A stretch of DNA of 5,838 nucleotides. Origin: an uncultured Lachnospiraceae bacterium. GTDB taxonomy: Bacteria; Bacillota; Clostridia; Lachnospirales; Lachnospiraceae. The notes under the pieces are model-generated. The model did no database searches, was not told the DNA's origin, and saw only the letters and a program-made list of their open reading frames with translations. Positions 1 through 5,743 of this stretch are shown piece by piece. The first letter of the stretch is position 1. Every line of letters begins with the position of its first letter. The translations under genes were made by a program, and so were the position numbers. Where the stretch lies: positions 1 to 5,838 of the forward strand of contig CACZPX010000091.1 in the NCBI GenBank assembly GCA_902783095.1. Direction: 5' to 3'.

Positions 1-2
1 GC

Positions 3-1262
3 CTAATAACAGTTTCTGGCATTGCGCGCGTTCATGGCGGGGTGCACCCGAAAGAAATGTCCAAGATAAGGCGGTGCATCCGGCGCAAAAGTCTGTTTGA
101 TCTGGTCCATGGTCCCTGCCACGACCATGTCGGCATAAGGGTACCGCCCTGATCCAGGGATAACGTCCCTTCCCTCTTTCAACGCAAAATAATAATCACA
201 GGCATCATAGCCGTCCAGCAAAAGAAGTCCCTGTGAAGATACCCATTTTTTCAATTCAGAATAGCAAAGGGGTGCCCCGTTGTCTGACGTATCGTCCCCA
301 ACCTGAATAGTAAAGGCGTACAACGTATCCGGAAACTGCTCTGCCTCATCCGAAGAAAGATAGACCGGTTGGTCTGCAAAACAGCCCGCTTCAAATACAT
401 CCTCAAACAGGTCAAGTTGATGCCTCTCCAGCTCTACATGTGTGTTGCTTTCACGATAGACCAAGCCGGTTGTGATCACACTGATCGGAATGATGTCTTC
501 TTTACCCTTTTCCCTTTGAAGCAGCCTGCGGCATGGGATCAGGTCTGCGGAAACACGTACCGTCGAAAGCGTCTCCGGAAATGCGGGATAAACACGAAAA
601 TACCAGTCATGGATTGGCTTTTGGTACTTAAAGCATGCGCGAACATGTTCTTCTTCCCCAATCAGAACAAAATCGGTTGTATAAAGGACCTCCGGCTTCC
701 CATCGGACGACAGACATCGACTGTAATAATTGCAATGCTCGTAATTTGTAACAACTCTCAGCCCCATATCGATAAACCACTGGACCATCTTTTCAAACAG
801 ATCCCCCGAAAGCGACTCAAAATCCCATCTATCGCTTTCTCTGTCCCATCGTCCAAATACACTTACCGCATAAGCAAACTGCGGGTTGAGGCCTTCTATG
901 GTTTCTCCGATATAAGTGATCTTCGCCTTCCCCAATTCCTTGCTTTCTTCCGGAATGTTGGCATAATCGAAAAAGTCGTTCAGTCCTTCCGGCTCAATGA
1001 TCAGGGGCGTTACCCCCTGTCTTACCGCAAAGACCGCCTCGGCTGTTTTTTGCGAATATATCGAATCAACGTCATCCGACGTATCCGCTGCAGACTCCGC
1101 CTCTGACGCTGCAGGAGCAGAGGACGCTTCCCCATATGGATCCGCATCTGTAACCGGCTGTCGTGATACACCTTCTGAACCGACCGGGTTGCAGGCAATA
1201 AACAACATAATACATGCAAGCACAAACTCAACCACATGGGTAACACGCAGCCGTCTTTTCAT
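3..1262 (-). CDS. Predicted lipoprotein of unknown function with two tandem copies of one domain
   Basis: I do not recognise the family. The 419-residue product starts with a basic stretch (KRRLR, residues 2-6), a hydrophobic core (about 8-21) and FIAC with Cys24 as the likely lipidated residue; Phe at -3 is a less usual lipobox residue. An Asp/Ser/Ala/Glu-rich linker (about 38-66) would lift the soluble part off the membrane. Residues about 112-228 and 295-410 look like two diverged copies of one domain: each has a Tyr-rich CNYY/CDYY motif (177-180 and 355-358) and ends in FRV[YH]PA (222-227 and 404-409). I chose the ATG at 1262 because GGAG lies 8 bases upstream. The in-frame GTG at 1304 has no ribosome site and falls only a few bases after the predicted transcription start. 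The gene is poorer in G+C than its neighbours and is divergent from the XRE regulator. It is complete, with its stop codon at 3-5. The existence of the gene is likely; its role is unknown. Confidence 0.8.
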   Translation of the reverse strand: MKRRLRVTHVVEFVLACIMLFIACNPVGSEGVSRQPVTDADPYGEASSAPAASEAESAADTSDDVDSIYSQKTAEAVFAVRQGVTPLIIEPEGLNDFFDYANIPEESKELGKAKITYIGETIEGLNPQFAYAVSVFGRWDRESDRWDFESLSGDLFEKMVQWFIDMGLRVVTNYEHCNYYSRCLSSDGKPEVLYTTDFVLIGEEEHVRACFKYQKPIHDWYFRVYPAFPETLSTVRVSADLIPCRRLLQREKGKEDIIPISVITTGLVYRESNTHVELERHQLDLFEDVFEAGCFADQPVYLSSDEAEQFPDTLYAFTIQVGDDTSDNGAPLCYSELKKWVSSQGLLLLDGYDACDYYFALKEGRDVIPGSGRYPYADMVVAGTMDQIKQTFAPDAPPYLGHFFRVHPAMNARNARNCY

Positions 1263-1317
1263 TCTGTTATCTCCAAGCAACACCAAAGTTAGCAGCGACA
1301 GCACTTCCGTTTGTACT

Positions 1318-1345
1318 ATCTTATAATAAAAGAGTTATTTGTCAA
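1318..1345 (-). promoter_or_regulatory. Probable sigma-A promoter of the lipoprotein gene
   Basis: On the minus strand a perfect -35 box TTGACA (1345-1340) is followed after 16 bases by TAAGAT (1323-1318), a 4/6 match to TATAAT. The spacer is AT-rich. Transcription would begin near 1311, giving a leader of about 49 bases that contains the GGAG ribosome site. No other -35/-10 pair of this quality was seen upstream of the gene. Confidence 0.65.
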
Positions 1346-1433
1346 GATAATGTGCGAATCAGATTCCATACAGAACTATACCGTTTTTCTCATCTTGAGT
1401 TCTTTCATACCTGCCGCATTCAAATGATCCTTT

Positions 1434-1448
1434 TTTATACTGTATAAA
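1434..1448. promoter_or_regulatory. Perfect palindrome, candidate operator
   Basis: TTTATAC-T-GTATAAA is a perfect inverted repeat with 7-base arms around one central base. It covers the place where the -35 box of the regulator's promoter should be. Short AT-rich dyads of this kind are typical binding sites for dimeric XRE-family repressors, so autoregulation by the adjacent gene product is a reasonable inference. A second, shorter dyad ACCAC-T6-GTGGT (1448-1463) abuts it and runs into the -10 region. Binding is not shown by the sequence itself. Confidence 0.45.
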
Positions 1449-1459
1449 CCACTTTTTTG

Positions 1460-1468
1460 TGGTAAAAT
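1460..1468 (+). promoter_or_regulatory. Candidate extended -10 promoter of the XRE regulator gene
   Basis: TGGTAAAAT matches an extended -10 element (TGn followed by TAAAAT, 5/6 to consensus). No good -35 box is found 16-18 bases upstream, which fits an extended -10 promoter or one that needs an activator. Transcription would start near 1475, at the foot of the hairpin-rich leader, leaving an untranslated leader of about 130 bases. The assignment rests on motif match and position only. Confidence 0.4.
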
Positions 1469-1474
1469 TCCTGT

Positions 1475-1526
1475 TGCAACCGCCGGTTGCGGCATTTTCA
1501 AGTCCGCTTGATGGCCTGCAACCGCC
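1475..1526 (+). repeat. Direct and inverted repeats in the regulator leader, able to form alternative hairpins
   Basis: TGCAACCGCC occurs twice in the same direction (1475-1484 and 1517-1526), 42 bases apart. An inverted copy of its core, GGTTGC, lies at 1485-1490. The RNA could therefore fold in two exclusive ways. In the first, GCAACC (1476-1481) pairs with GGTTGC (1485-1490). In the second, CGGTTGC (1484-1490) pairs with GCAACCG (1518-1524), extended by GGC/GCC (1491-1493 with 1514-1516) and a perfect inner hairpin TCAAG-TCCG-CTTGA (1498-1511) whose loop fits the UNCG tetraloop pattern. No T-run follows, so it is not a terminator. It matches no riboswitch class that I recognise. Confidence 0.5.
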
Positions 1527-1542
1527 TAAACCGGTACGATAA

Positions 1543-1582
1543 GGGCATCAAAAACGCAGGACCGTCGGATAAAAAGATGCCC
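1543..1582 (+). repeat. Inverted repeat just upstream of the regulator's ribosome site
   Basis: GGGCATC (1543-1549) and GATGCCC (1576-1582) are perfect 7-base inverted repeats separated by 26 bases. Both inner flanks are A5 runs, so the arrangement is nearly symmetrical. The right arm ends 11 bases before the AGGAGG ribosome site (1594-1599). The repeat could be a leader stem-loop or a protein binding site; the sequence does not decide between them. Confidence 0.4.
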
Positions 1583-1605
1583 CCGTCCCGCACAGGAGGA
1601 ACCCC

Positions 1606-2616
1606 ATGATACTCGCAGATAAGATCATCGAACTGAGAAAAAAGAACGGCTGGTCCCAGGAAGACCTGGCCGAAAAGCTGGACGTGAGCAGACAGTCTAT
1701 CTCCAAATGGGAAGGCGCGCAGTCTGTGCCCGATATGAACCGGATCCTGCGGCTGTCGCAGGTCTTCGGCGTCTCCACCGACTTCCTTTTAAAGGATGAT
1801 CTGGATACGGACACGCTTGCCGCGGACAGGCCGCTGCCGGTCGACGCCGACCCCGACGTCCGCCAGGTCTCCATGGAGGAGGCCTCCGCATTCCTGGCCC
1901 ACCGCGAACGTTCCGCCCGGAGCGTGGCGCTGGGCGTGATGCTGTGCATCCTCTCCCCCATCACGCTGATCCTTCTTTCCACGGCCTGTGAAGACGGACT
2001 CATCGGCCTGTCCGAGGGCGCGGCCACCGGGCTGGGGCTTCTGGCACTGTTTTTGCTGGTCGGCGGCGCCGTGGCGCTGTTTGTGGTGACCGGCCTGCGC
2101 GGAAACCGCTTTGAATACCTGGAAAAGGAATGGATCGATACGGCCTACGGCGTGGACGGCATGGCAAGGACGCGCAGCGAAGCCTTCCGCCGCACCTATA
2201 CGGCGCAGCTGGTCTGCGGCATCGTGCTGTGCGTGCTCTCGGTGATCCCGCTGTTTCTCACCATGATCTTTTACGGCGACGGCTCCCTGCCGAACACCGA
2301 CTTTCCCTACGGCGTCGCCTTCAGCCTGATGCTGCTCTTCGTGGCCGTCGGCACGCTGCTGATCGTCCGCGCGTGTACCGTATGGAACAGCTTCCGCATA
2401 CTTTTGGAAGAGGGCGACTATACCAGAGAGCACAAGCAGGACAACAAGCGCAACGAGCTGCTGGATACCGTCTACTGGTGCGCCGTGACGGCCGGCTATC
2501 TGGGTTACAGCTTTATCACCATGAACTGGCACCGCAGCTGGATCGTGTGGCCGGTGGCCGGCGTTGTATACGGGCTGGTGCTCGCTGTCGCGAAGAGCCT
2601 GCGCAAAAAGAACTGA
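1606..2616 (+). CDS. XRE-family transcriptional regulator fused to a multi-pass membrane domain
   Basis: Residues 1-62 are a Cro/C1-type helix-turn-helix: WSQEDLAEKL (16-25), the turn DVS, and the recognition helix RQSISKWE (29-36), followed by PDMNRILRLSQVFGVSTDFLL. After a charged linker (63-105) come about six hydrophobic segments near 106-125, 139-164, 200-223, 235-256, 286-305 and 312-329. The protein ends in basic LRKKN, so DNA binding would take place at the inner face of the membrane. Segments 1-2 and 3-4 align with each other at an offset of 94-95 residues (LGVMLCILS with CGIVLCVLS; NRFEYLEKE with NSFRILLEE), which indicates a tandem duplication. The start is supported by AGGAGG 6 bases upstream. 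Similar one-component membrane regulators are common in Clostridia; their signals are mostly unknown. The gene is transcribed alone, divergent from the lipoprotein gene and convergent with cdd. Target genes are not known; the divergent neighbour and its own promoter are the first candidates. Confidence 0.9.
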   Translation: MILADKIIELRKKNGWSQEDLAEKLDVSRQSISKWEGAQSVPDMNRILRLSQVFGVSTDFLLKDDLDTDTLAADRPLPVDADPDVRQVSMEEASAFLAHRERSARSVALGVMLCILSPITLILLSTACEDGLIGLSEGAATGLGLLALFLLVGGAVALFVVTGLRGNRFEYLEKEWIDTAYGVDGMARTRSEAFRRTYTAQLVCGIVLCVLSVIPLFLTMIFYGDGSLPNTDFPYGVAFSLMLLFVAVGTLLIVRACTVWNSFRILLEEGDYTREHKQDNKRNELLDTVYWCAVTAGYLGYSFITMNWHRSWIVWPVAGVVYGLVLAVAKSLRKKN

Positions 2617-2633
2617 ACCACGTGTGTGACTGC

Positions 2634-2664
2634 AAACAGCTGCCGAGACCGGCAGCTGTTTTTT
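2634..2664 (+). terminator. Rho-independent terminator of the regulator gene
   Basis: A perfect 9-base stem CAGCTGCCG (2637-2645) / CGGCAGCTG (2650-2658) with loop AGAC is followed by six T. An AAA before and TTT after can lengthen the stem to 12. It begins 17 bases after the regulator's TGA. In the opposite direction only three T follow the stem, so it would stop transcripts arriving from cdd poorly, though it may serve both. Confidence 0.9.
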
Positions 2665-2706
2665 GATGGCGTAACGTTTTTGAACCTGGAGAACCGCCCC
2701 CGGGGT

Positions 2707-3108
2707 TCAGTCCAGGGAAAAGGCCAGCGGCAGCAGTTCGCCCAGGGTATGGACTTCGTAGTCCTGCGCGCTCTTTGCCAGGATCACCGTAAAGTCCGCC
2801 GAGCAGAACTCACTTAACACCTGGCGGCAGATGCCGCAGGGCGGACAGAGCGCTTGCGGCGCGCTCCCGGCCGGCCCGCCGACGATGGCGATGGCCGCAA
2901 AGTCCCGCTCGCCCTCGCTCACGGCCTTGAAGACGGCCGTGCGTTCCGCGCAGTTTCCGGCAGGATAGGCGCCGTTTTCAATGTTGCAGCCGGTGTATAC
3001 GCGGCCTTCCCCGGTGAGCAGCGCCGCCCCCACGTAAAAGCGCGAATACGGCGCGTACGCCTGTTCTCTGGCGGCCAGGGCCGCCGTGATCAGTTTCGGA
3101 ATATCCAT
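2707..3108 (-). CDS. cdd: Cytidine deaminase
   Basis: The 133-residue protein has the size of the small homotetrameric Bacillus-type enzyme, which deaminates cytidine and deoxycytidine to uridine and deoxyuridine in the cytosol (pyrimidine salvage). The zinc site is complete: CAE (Cys53, Glu55 as proton shuttle) in NCAERTAVFKAVSEGER, and PCGICRQ with Cys91 and Cys94. PYSRFYVGAAL (20-30) and the substrate loop GCNIEN (40-45) are also present. The gap between the two zinc motifs is a few residues longer than in B. subtilis Cdd. The start at 3108 is fixed by GGAGG 5 bases upstream; an open frame continues upstream but its translation does not resemble protein. The gene lies 77 bases after pcp and 40 bases after the T-run of the pcp terminator, so its transcription depends on read-through or on a promoter inside pcp. 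No clear terminator of its own was seen before the shared convergent hairpin at 2634-2664. Confidence 0.96.
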   Translation of the reverse strand: MDIPKLITAALAAREQAYAPYSRFYVGAALLTGEGRVYTGCNIENGAYPAGNCAERTAVFKAVSEGERDFAAIAIVGGPAGSAPQALCPPCGICRQVLSEFCSADFTVILAKSAQDYEVHTLGELLPLAFSLD

Positions 3109-3130
3109 ATCTGCCTCCAAATGTCCATCT

Positions 3131-3145
3131 GCGGCGCTTTGCCGC
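3131..3145 (-). other. Small hairpin in the cdd leader
   Basis: GCGGC (3131-3135) and GCCGC (3141-3145) can form a 5-base GC stem with a 5-base loop, directly after the T-run of the pcp terminator and about 10 bases before the GGAGG site of cdd. It could protect a processed 5' end or influence cdd translation. It is short and may be chance. Confidence 0.3.
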
Positions 3146-3148
3146 CGT

Positions 3149-3176
3149 AAAAAAGCCGGGAGGAACCCCTCCCGGC
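3149..3176 (-). terminator. Rho-independent terminator after pcp
   Basis: Read on the minus strand, a perfect 9-base stem GCCGGGAGG / CCTCCCGGC (3176-3168 and 3163-3155) with a four-base loop GGTT is followed by six T (3154-3149). It starts 9 bases after the pcp stop codon. It closes the pot-pcp transcription unit and separates it from cdd. Confidence 0.92.
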
Positions 3177-3185
3177 AGCTTGTCT

Positions 3186-3800
3186 TTAAGCGAGCGCTTT
3201 TGCGGTCTCGGCTACGGCCACGGTCAGGCCCTTCACGATGTCCGCCTTGTCCATCACCGGCGTTCCCTCCGGGATCTCCGGCAGCATGTCGGTGCTGGCC
3301 GGCACATGGATAAAGCCGCCGATCATGGACGGATAGGTCGTCGCGATCGCGTCCAGCAGGCCGTACATGATGTTGTTGCACACATAGGTGCCCGCGGAGT
3401 TGGACACGGCCGCCTTCACGCCGGCCGCGTTGACGGCTTCCACGATGGCCTTGAGCGGAAGTTTAGTAAAGTAGGCAGCGGGGCCGTCCGCGCGGATCGG
3501 CTCATCCACCGGGATATTGCCCGCGTTGTCGGCGCCGCGCGCGTCGTTGACGTTGATCGCCACACGCTCCGGCGTGACGGCTGCGCGTCCCTGCGCCAGT
3601 CCCACGCAGATCACGGCGTCCGGACGTTCCTCTTTAACGATGGCCAGCAGGGCGTCGATCGCCTCGCCGAACACCACGGGGATCTCCCGTTTGATCAGTT
3701 CCACGCCCGCCGGCGCGGTCACTTCCTTTACCGCCTCCCAGGACGGATTCACGCTGCCCCCCATAAAGGGCTGAAAACCGGTGATCAGAATCTTGCTCAT
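3186..3800 (-). CDS. pcp: Pyroglutamyl-peptidase I (pyrrolidone-carboxylate peptidase)
   Basis: This cytosolic cysteine peptidase (family C15) removes an N-terminal pyroglutamate from peptides. The 204-residue product is close to the usual 200-220. It begins with ILITGFQPF, and the catalytic triad is intact: Glu78 in PERVAIN (77-83), Cys141 in SNSAGTYVCNN (133-143), and His165 in GGFIHVP (161-167). The start at 3800 has GGAGG 6 bases upstream; an earlier in-frame ATG would merely translate the ribosome site itself (KKERRK). It follows the substrate-binding protein gene by 39 bases with no terminator between them, so it is probably co-transcribed with the transporter, and a strong terminator lies just after its stop. 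The pairing of a peptidase with a PotABCD-type importer is not one I know as standard. It may mean that the imported solute or its breakdown involves pyroglutamyl compounds, or it may be a chance operon partner. Confidence 0.96.
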   Translation of the reverse strand: MSKILITGFQPFMGGSVNPSWEAVKEVTAPAGVELIKREIPVVFGEAIDALLAIVKEERPDAVICVGLAQGRAAVTPERVAINVNDARGADNAGNIPVDEPIRADGPAAYFTKLPLKAIVEAVNAAGVKAAVSNSAGTYVCNNIMYGLLDAIATTYPSMIGGFIHVPASTDMLPEIPEGTPVMDKADIVKGLTVAVAETAKALA

Positions 3801-3839
3801 TGTTTTCCTCCGCTCCTTTTTGCGCACCTTATTTTACGG

Positions 3840-4934
3840 TCATTCGCAGGCTTCCTGGAACTCTCTCCAGATCTTGCTGTGCATGTCCTCCGCCTCGGTG
3901 CTCACGTTCTGGATGATCTCACCCTTCTCGGTGCCCTCCGGCAGCGTCAAGAGCGGCTTCATCTCCTCGGAGATAAATTCGTCGGCCGCCTTGTTGGTGC
4001 TGTAGTAGCCCAGGAATTCCGCCCACTTGGCGCCGTTTTCCGCATCCAGCAGGTAGTTGATGAAGGCGTGCGCCGCCGCGGCATTGGGCGCCTGGCTGGG
4101 GATGAACATGCCCATGATGCCAAAGCCAAGGCCTTCCTTGGGGTAGCAGATGGACAGTTCGGGCTTGGCCTGGATGGCGCTGGTCACCTGGGAGGTGTAC
4201 AGGAAGGCCGCCGCGACTTCGCCGCTGATCAGGTAATCCTGCGTGTTGTCGTCCGCGATCAGGCGGATGTTGGGAGCCAGCTCCTTTAACTTGGCGCCGG
4301 CCTGCTCGATCACGGCCAGGTCCTCGGTATTGAAGGACTCGCCCATGGTCTTTAAGGTGATGCCGTCGATCACGCGGTAGTTGGCCGTGATCGCCACGTT
4401 GTCCTTTAAGCTCTCGTTCCACAGATCCGCATAGCCGGTGATCTCAAAGCCGGTCAGCTCCTTGTCGTACACGATCAGCGGCACGCCCGCGCCGATCGGC
4501 ACGGTGTACTCGTCGGTCGGATCGTAGAAGTAGCCCTGATACAGCGGGTCGATGTTGTCCCAGTTGGAGAGCTTGCTCTTGTCCAGCTTCTGCATCAGAC
4601 CCTCGTTTCTCACGAGCTCCAGGATGTAGTCGTCCGCGATGATCACGTCGTAGCTGCCGCCCTTGGTCTCTTCCAGCTTGGCCAGCATATCCTCGTTGTA
4701 ATCAAAGTTGGAATAGTTGATCTTTACGCCGGTCTTCTCGGTAAAGCCGTCCAGCAGCTCCTGCGGGAACATGGCCTCCCAGGTGTAAAGGTTCAGCTCG
4801 CCTTCCAGCTTCTCTTCCGTCTCTCCGCCGGCAGCCGCGGTTGTGGTCGTGGTCTCCCCGCCGCCGCAGGCCGCAAGTCCGAACATCAGAGCTGCGGACA
4901 GGATGCCCGCAAGCAGTCTCTTGGTCGTTCTCAT
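3840..4934 (-). CDS. potD: PotD-family substrate-binding lipoprotein of an ABC importer
   Basis: The 364-residue product has a signal peptide (RTTKR, then a hydrophobic core) and lipobox LAAC with Cys23, followed by a Gly/Thr/Glu linker (24-44). The rest follows the E. coli PotD fold from end to end: LYTW (49-52), LDKSKLSNWDNIDP (117-130), ADLW (169-172), YPKEG (264-268), INYLLDAENGA and GYYSTN (309-314). By my own alignment to remembered E. coli PotD, Trp34, Tyr85, Tyr293 and Gln327 correspond to Trp52, Tyr103, Tyr310 and Gln342. The amine-binding Glu36, Asp168, Glu171 and Asp257 become Ala54, Asn185, Val188 and Met274; Trp229 and Trp255 become Tyr246 and Gly272. Glu53, Asp101, Asp102 and Asp190 are nearby acids that could compensate. 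The family is certain; polyamine specificity is not. The start overlaps the potC stop as ATGA, with GGGAG 9 bases upstream. Confidence 0.93.
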   Translation of the reverse strand: MRTTKRLLAGILSAALMFGLAACGGGETTTTTAAAGGETEEKLEGELNLYTWEAMFPQELLDGFTEKTGVKINYSNFDYNEDMLAKLEETKGGSYDVIIADDYILELVRNEGLMQKLDKSKLSNWDNIDPLYQGYFYDPTDEYTVPIGAGVPLIVYDKELTGFEITGYADLWNESLKDNVAITANYRVIDGITLKTMGESFNTEDLAVIEQAGAKLKELAPNIRLIADDNTQDYLISGEVAAAFLYTSQVTSAIQAKPELSICYPKEGLGFGIMGMFIPSQAPNAAAAHAFINYLLDAENGAKWAEFLGYYSTNKAADEFISEEMKPLLTLPEGTEKGEIIQNVSTEAEDMHSKIWREFQEACE

Positions 4935-5743
4935 TTCTTTTTTCTCCCTTCGTTGGTTCCTCTTTTTCCTATCAGGTCAGCGATGATGACCAGAACGATC
5001 GTGAAAATAAACAGCATGGCCGCCAGCGCGTTGATCTCGGGTGTAACGCCGGTCTTGACGCGCGTGTAGATCTTGATGGGCAGCAGGTTCACCGTAGGCC
5101 CGGTGGTGAAGATGCTGATCACCACGTCGTCGATGGACATGGCAAAGGCGATGATGGTGCCGGACGCGATGGCCGGCAGCAGGTTGGGCAGCGTGATGTC
5201 AAAGAAGGCCCGCAGCGGCGAAGCGCCCAGGTCCTTGGCCGCCTCTTCCAGGCTCTTGTCCATGCCGATCAGGCGGGCGTGCACCTGGATAAAGATGTAC
5301 GGGATGCAGAACGACGTGTGCGCGATGATCAGCGTCAGCATGCCGAACGGCAGGCCCATAAAGGAAAACACAGCCAGAAAGACCATGCCCAGGATGATCT
5401 CCGGGATCATGATGGGCAGCCTGGACAGGTTGGTGATCAGGCTGTTGAATTTGTCGATGCGCTTGCCGTGCAGCTTGGACATGCCGTAGGCGCCCGCCGT
5501 GCCGATGATGATGGACAGCAGACAGCTGGCCGCGGCCAGGATCAGCGTATTGCCAAGCGCCTCCCAGATGTCGTGGTCGGCAAACAGGATCTCGTACCAC
5601 TTTAAGCTGAAGCCGCCCCACACGGAGGAGAGCTTCGACTCGTTGAACGAATAGAAGATCGTCACCAGGATGGGGATGTACATGACGACGATGATAAAGC
5701 CCAGATAGATTGAGGAGGGGATGCGGCGATGCTTTTTTCTCAT
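4931..5743 (-). CDS. potC: PotC-type ABC transporter permease
   Basis: The 270-residue inner membrane subunit belongs to the MetI-like permease family of spermidine/putrescine-type importers. About six membrane segments are visible, near 12-33, 62-86, 107-129, 131-153, 190-212 and 237-258. The cytoplasmic EAA loop that docks on the ATPase is intact: EEAAKDLGA (166-174) followed by FDITLPNLLP (181-190). SIDDVVISIFTTGP (203-216) is characteristic of PotC rather than PotB. The N terminus is basic (RKKHRR) and the C terminus is a basic tail. Its start overlaps the stop of potB and its stop overlaps the start of potD, each as ATGA, which suggests translational coupling. GGAGG lies 7 bases before the start. 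Confidence 0.96.
   Translation of the reverse strand: MRKKHRRIPSSIYLGFIIVVMYIPILVTIFYSFNESKLSSVWGGFSLKWYEILFADHDIWEALGNTLILAAASCLLSIIIGTAGAYGMSKLHGKRIDKFNSLITNLSRLPIMIPEIILGMVFLAVFSFMGLPFGMLTLIIAHTSFCIPYIFIQVHARLIGMDKSLEEAAKDLGASPLRAFFDITLPNLLPAIASGTIIAFAMSIDDVVISIFTTGPTVNLLPIKIYTRVKTGVTPEINALAAMLFIFTIVLVIIADLIGKRGTNEGRKKK

Noticed and set aside
369..1106. Plus-strand open frame (245 codons) opposite the lipoprotein gene
   Set aside because: It has no ribosome site and no coherent domain. The minus-strand frame has a promoter, a ribosome site, a signal peptide and an internal repeat, so it is the real gene.
1263..1304. Upstream in-frame GTG start of the lipoprotein (14 extra residues)
   Set aside because: No ribosome site precedes it, it lies about 7 bases after the predicted transcription start, and the ATG at 1262 has GGAG at a good distance and leaves a normal lipoprotein signal peptide.
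1448..1463. ACCAC-T6-GTGGT as a terminator
   Set aside because: The T-run is in the loop rather than after the stem, the stem is only 5 bases, and no gene ends upstream on either strand.
1508..1540. TTGATG ... TACGAT as the promoter of the regulator gene
   Set aside because: The spacing of 21 bases is too long, and the TTGA sequence is part of a hairpin arm. The extended -10 at 1460-1468 is a better candidate.
1789..2532. Long minus-strand open frame (247 codons) opposite the XRE regulator
   Set aside because: Its translation is a Gln/His/Ala/Gly-rich shadow without recognisable domains, while the plus strand encodes a clear helix-turn-helix and membrane segments.
2682..2708. GAACC / GGTTC inverted repeats after cdd as its own terminator
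   Set aside because: The stem is about 5 bases with a GC-rich loop, and on the minus strand it is followed by A-rich sequence rather than a T-run.
3109..3381. N-terminal extension of the cdd frame upstream of 3108
   Set aside because: The extension runs through the pcp terminator and into pcp in another frame. The ATG at 3108 has a strong ribosome site and gives the normal family length.
3180..4289. Long plus-strand open frame (about 369 codons) opposite pcp and potD
   Set aside because: It is rich in His, Arg, Asp and Gly in the way of a shadow frame in GC-rich DNA, has no ribosome site, and lies opposite two genes with complete catalytic or fold motifs.
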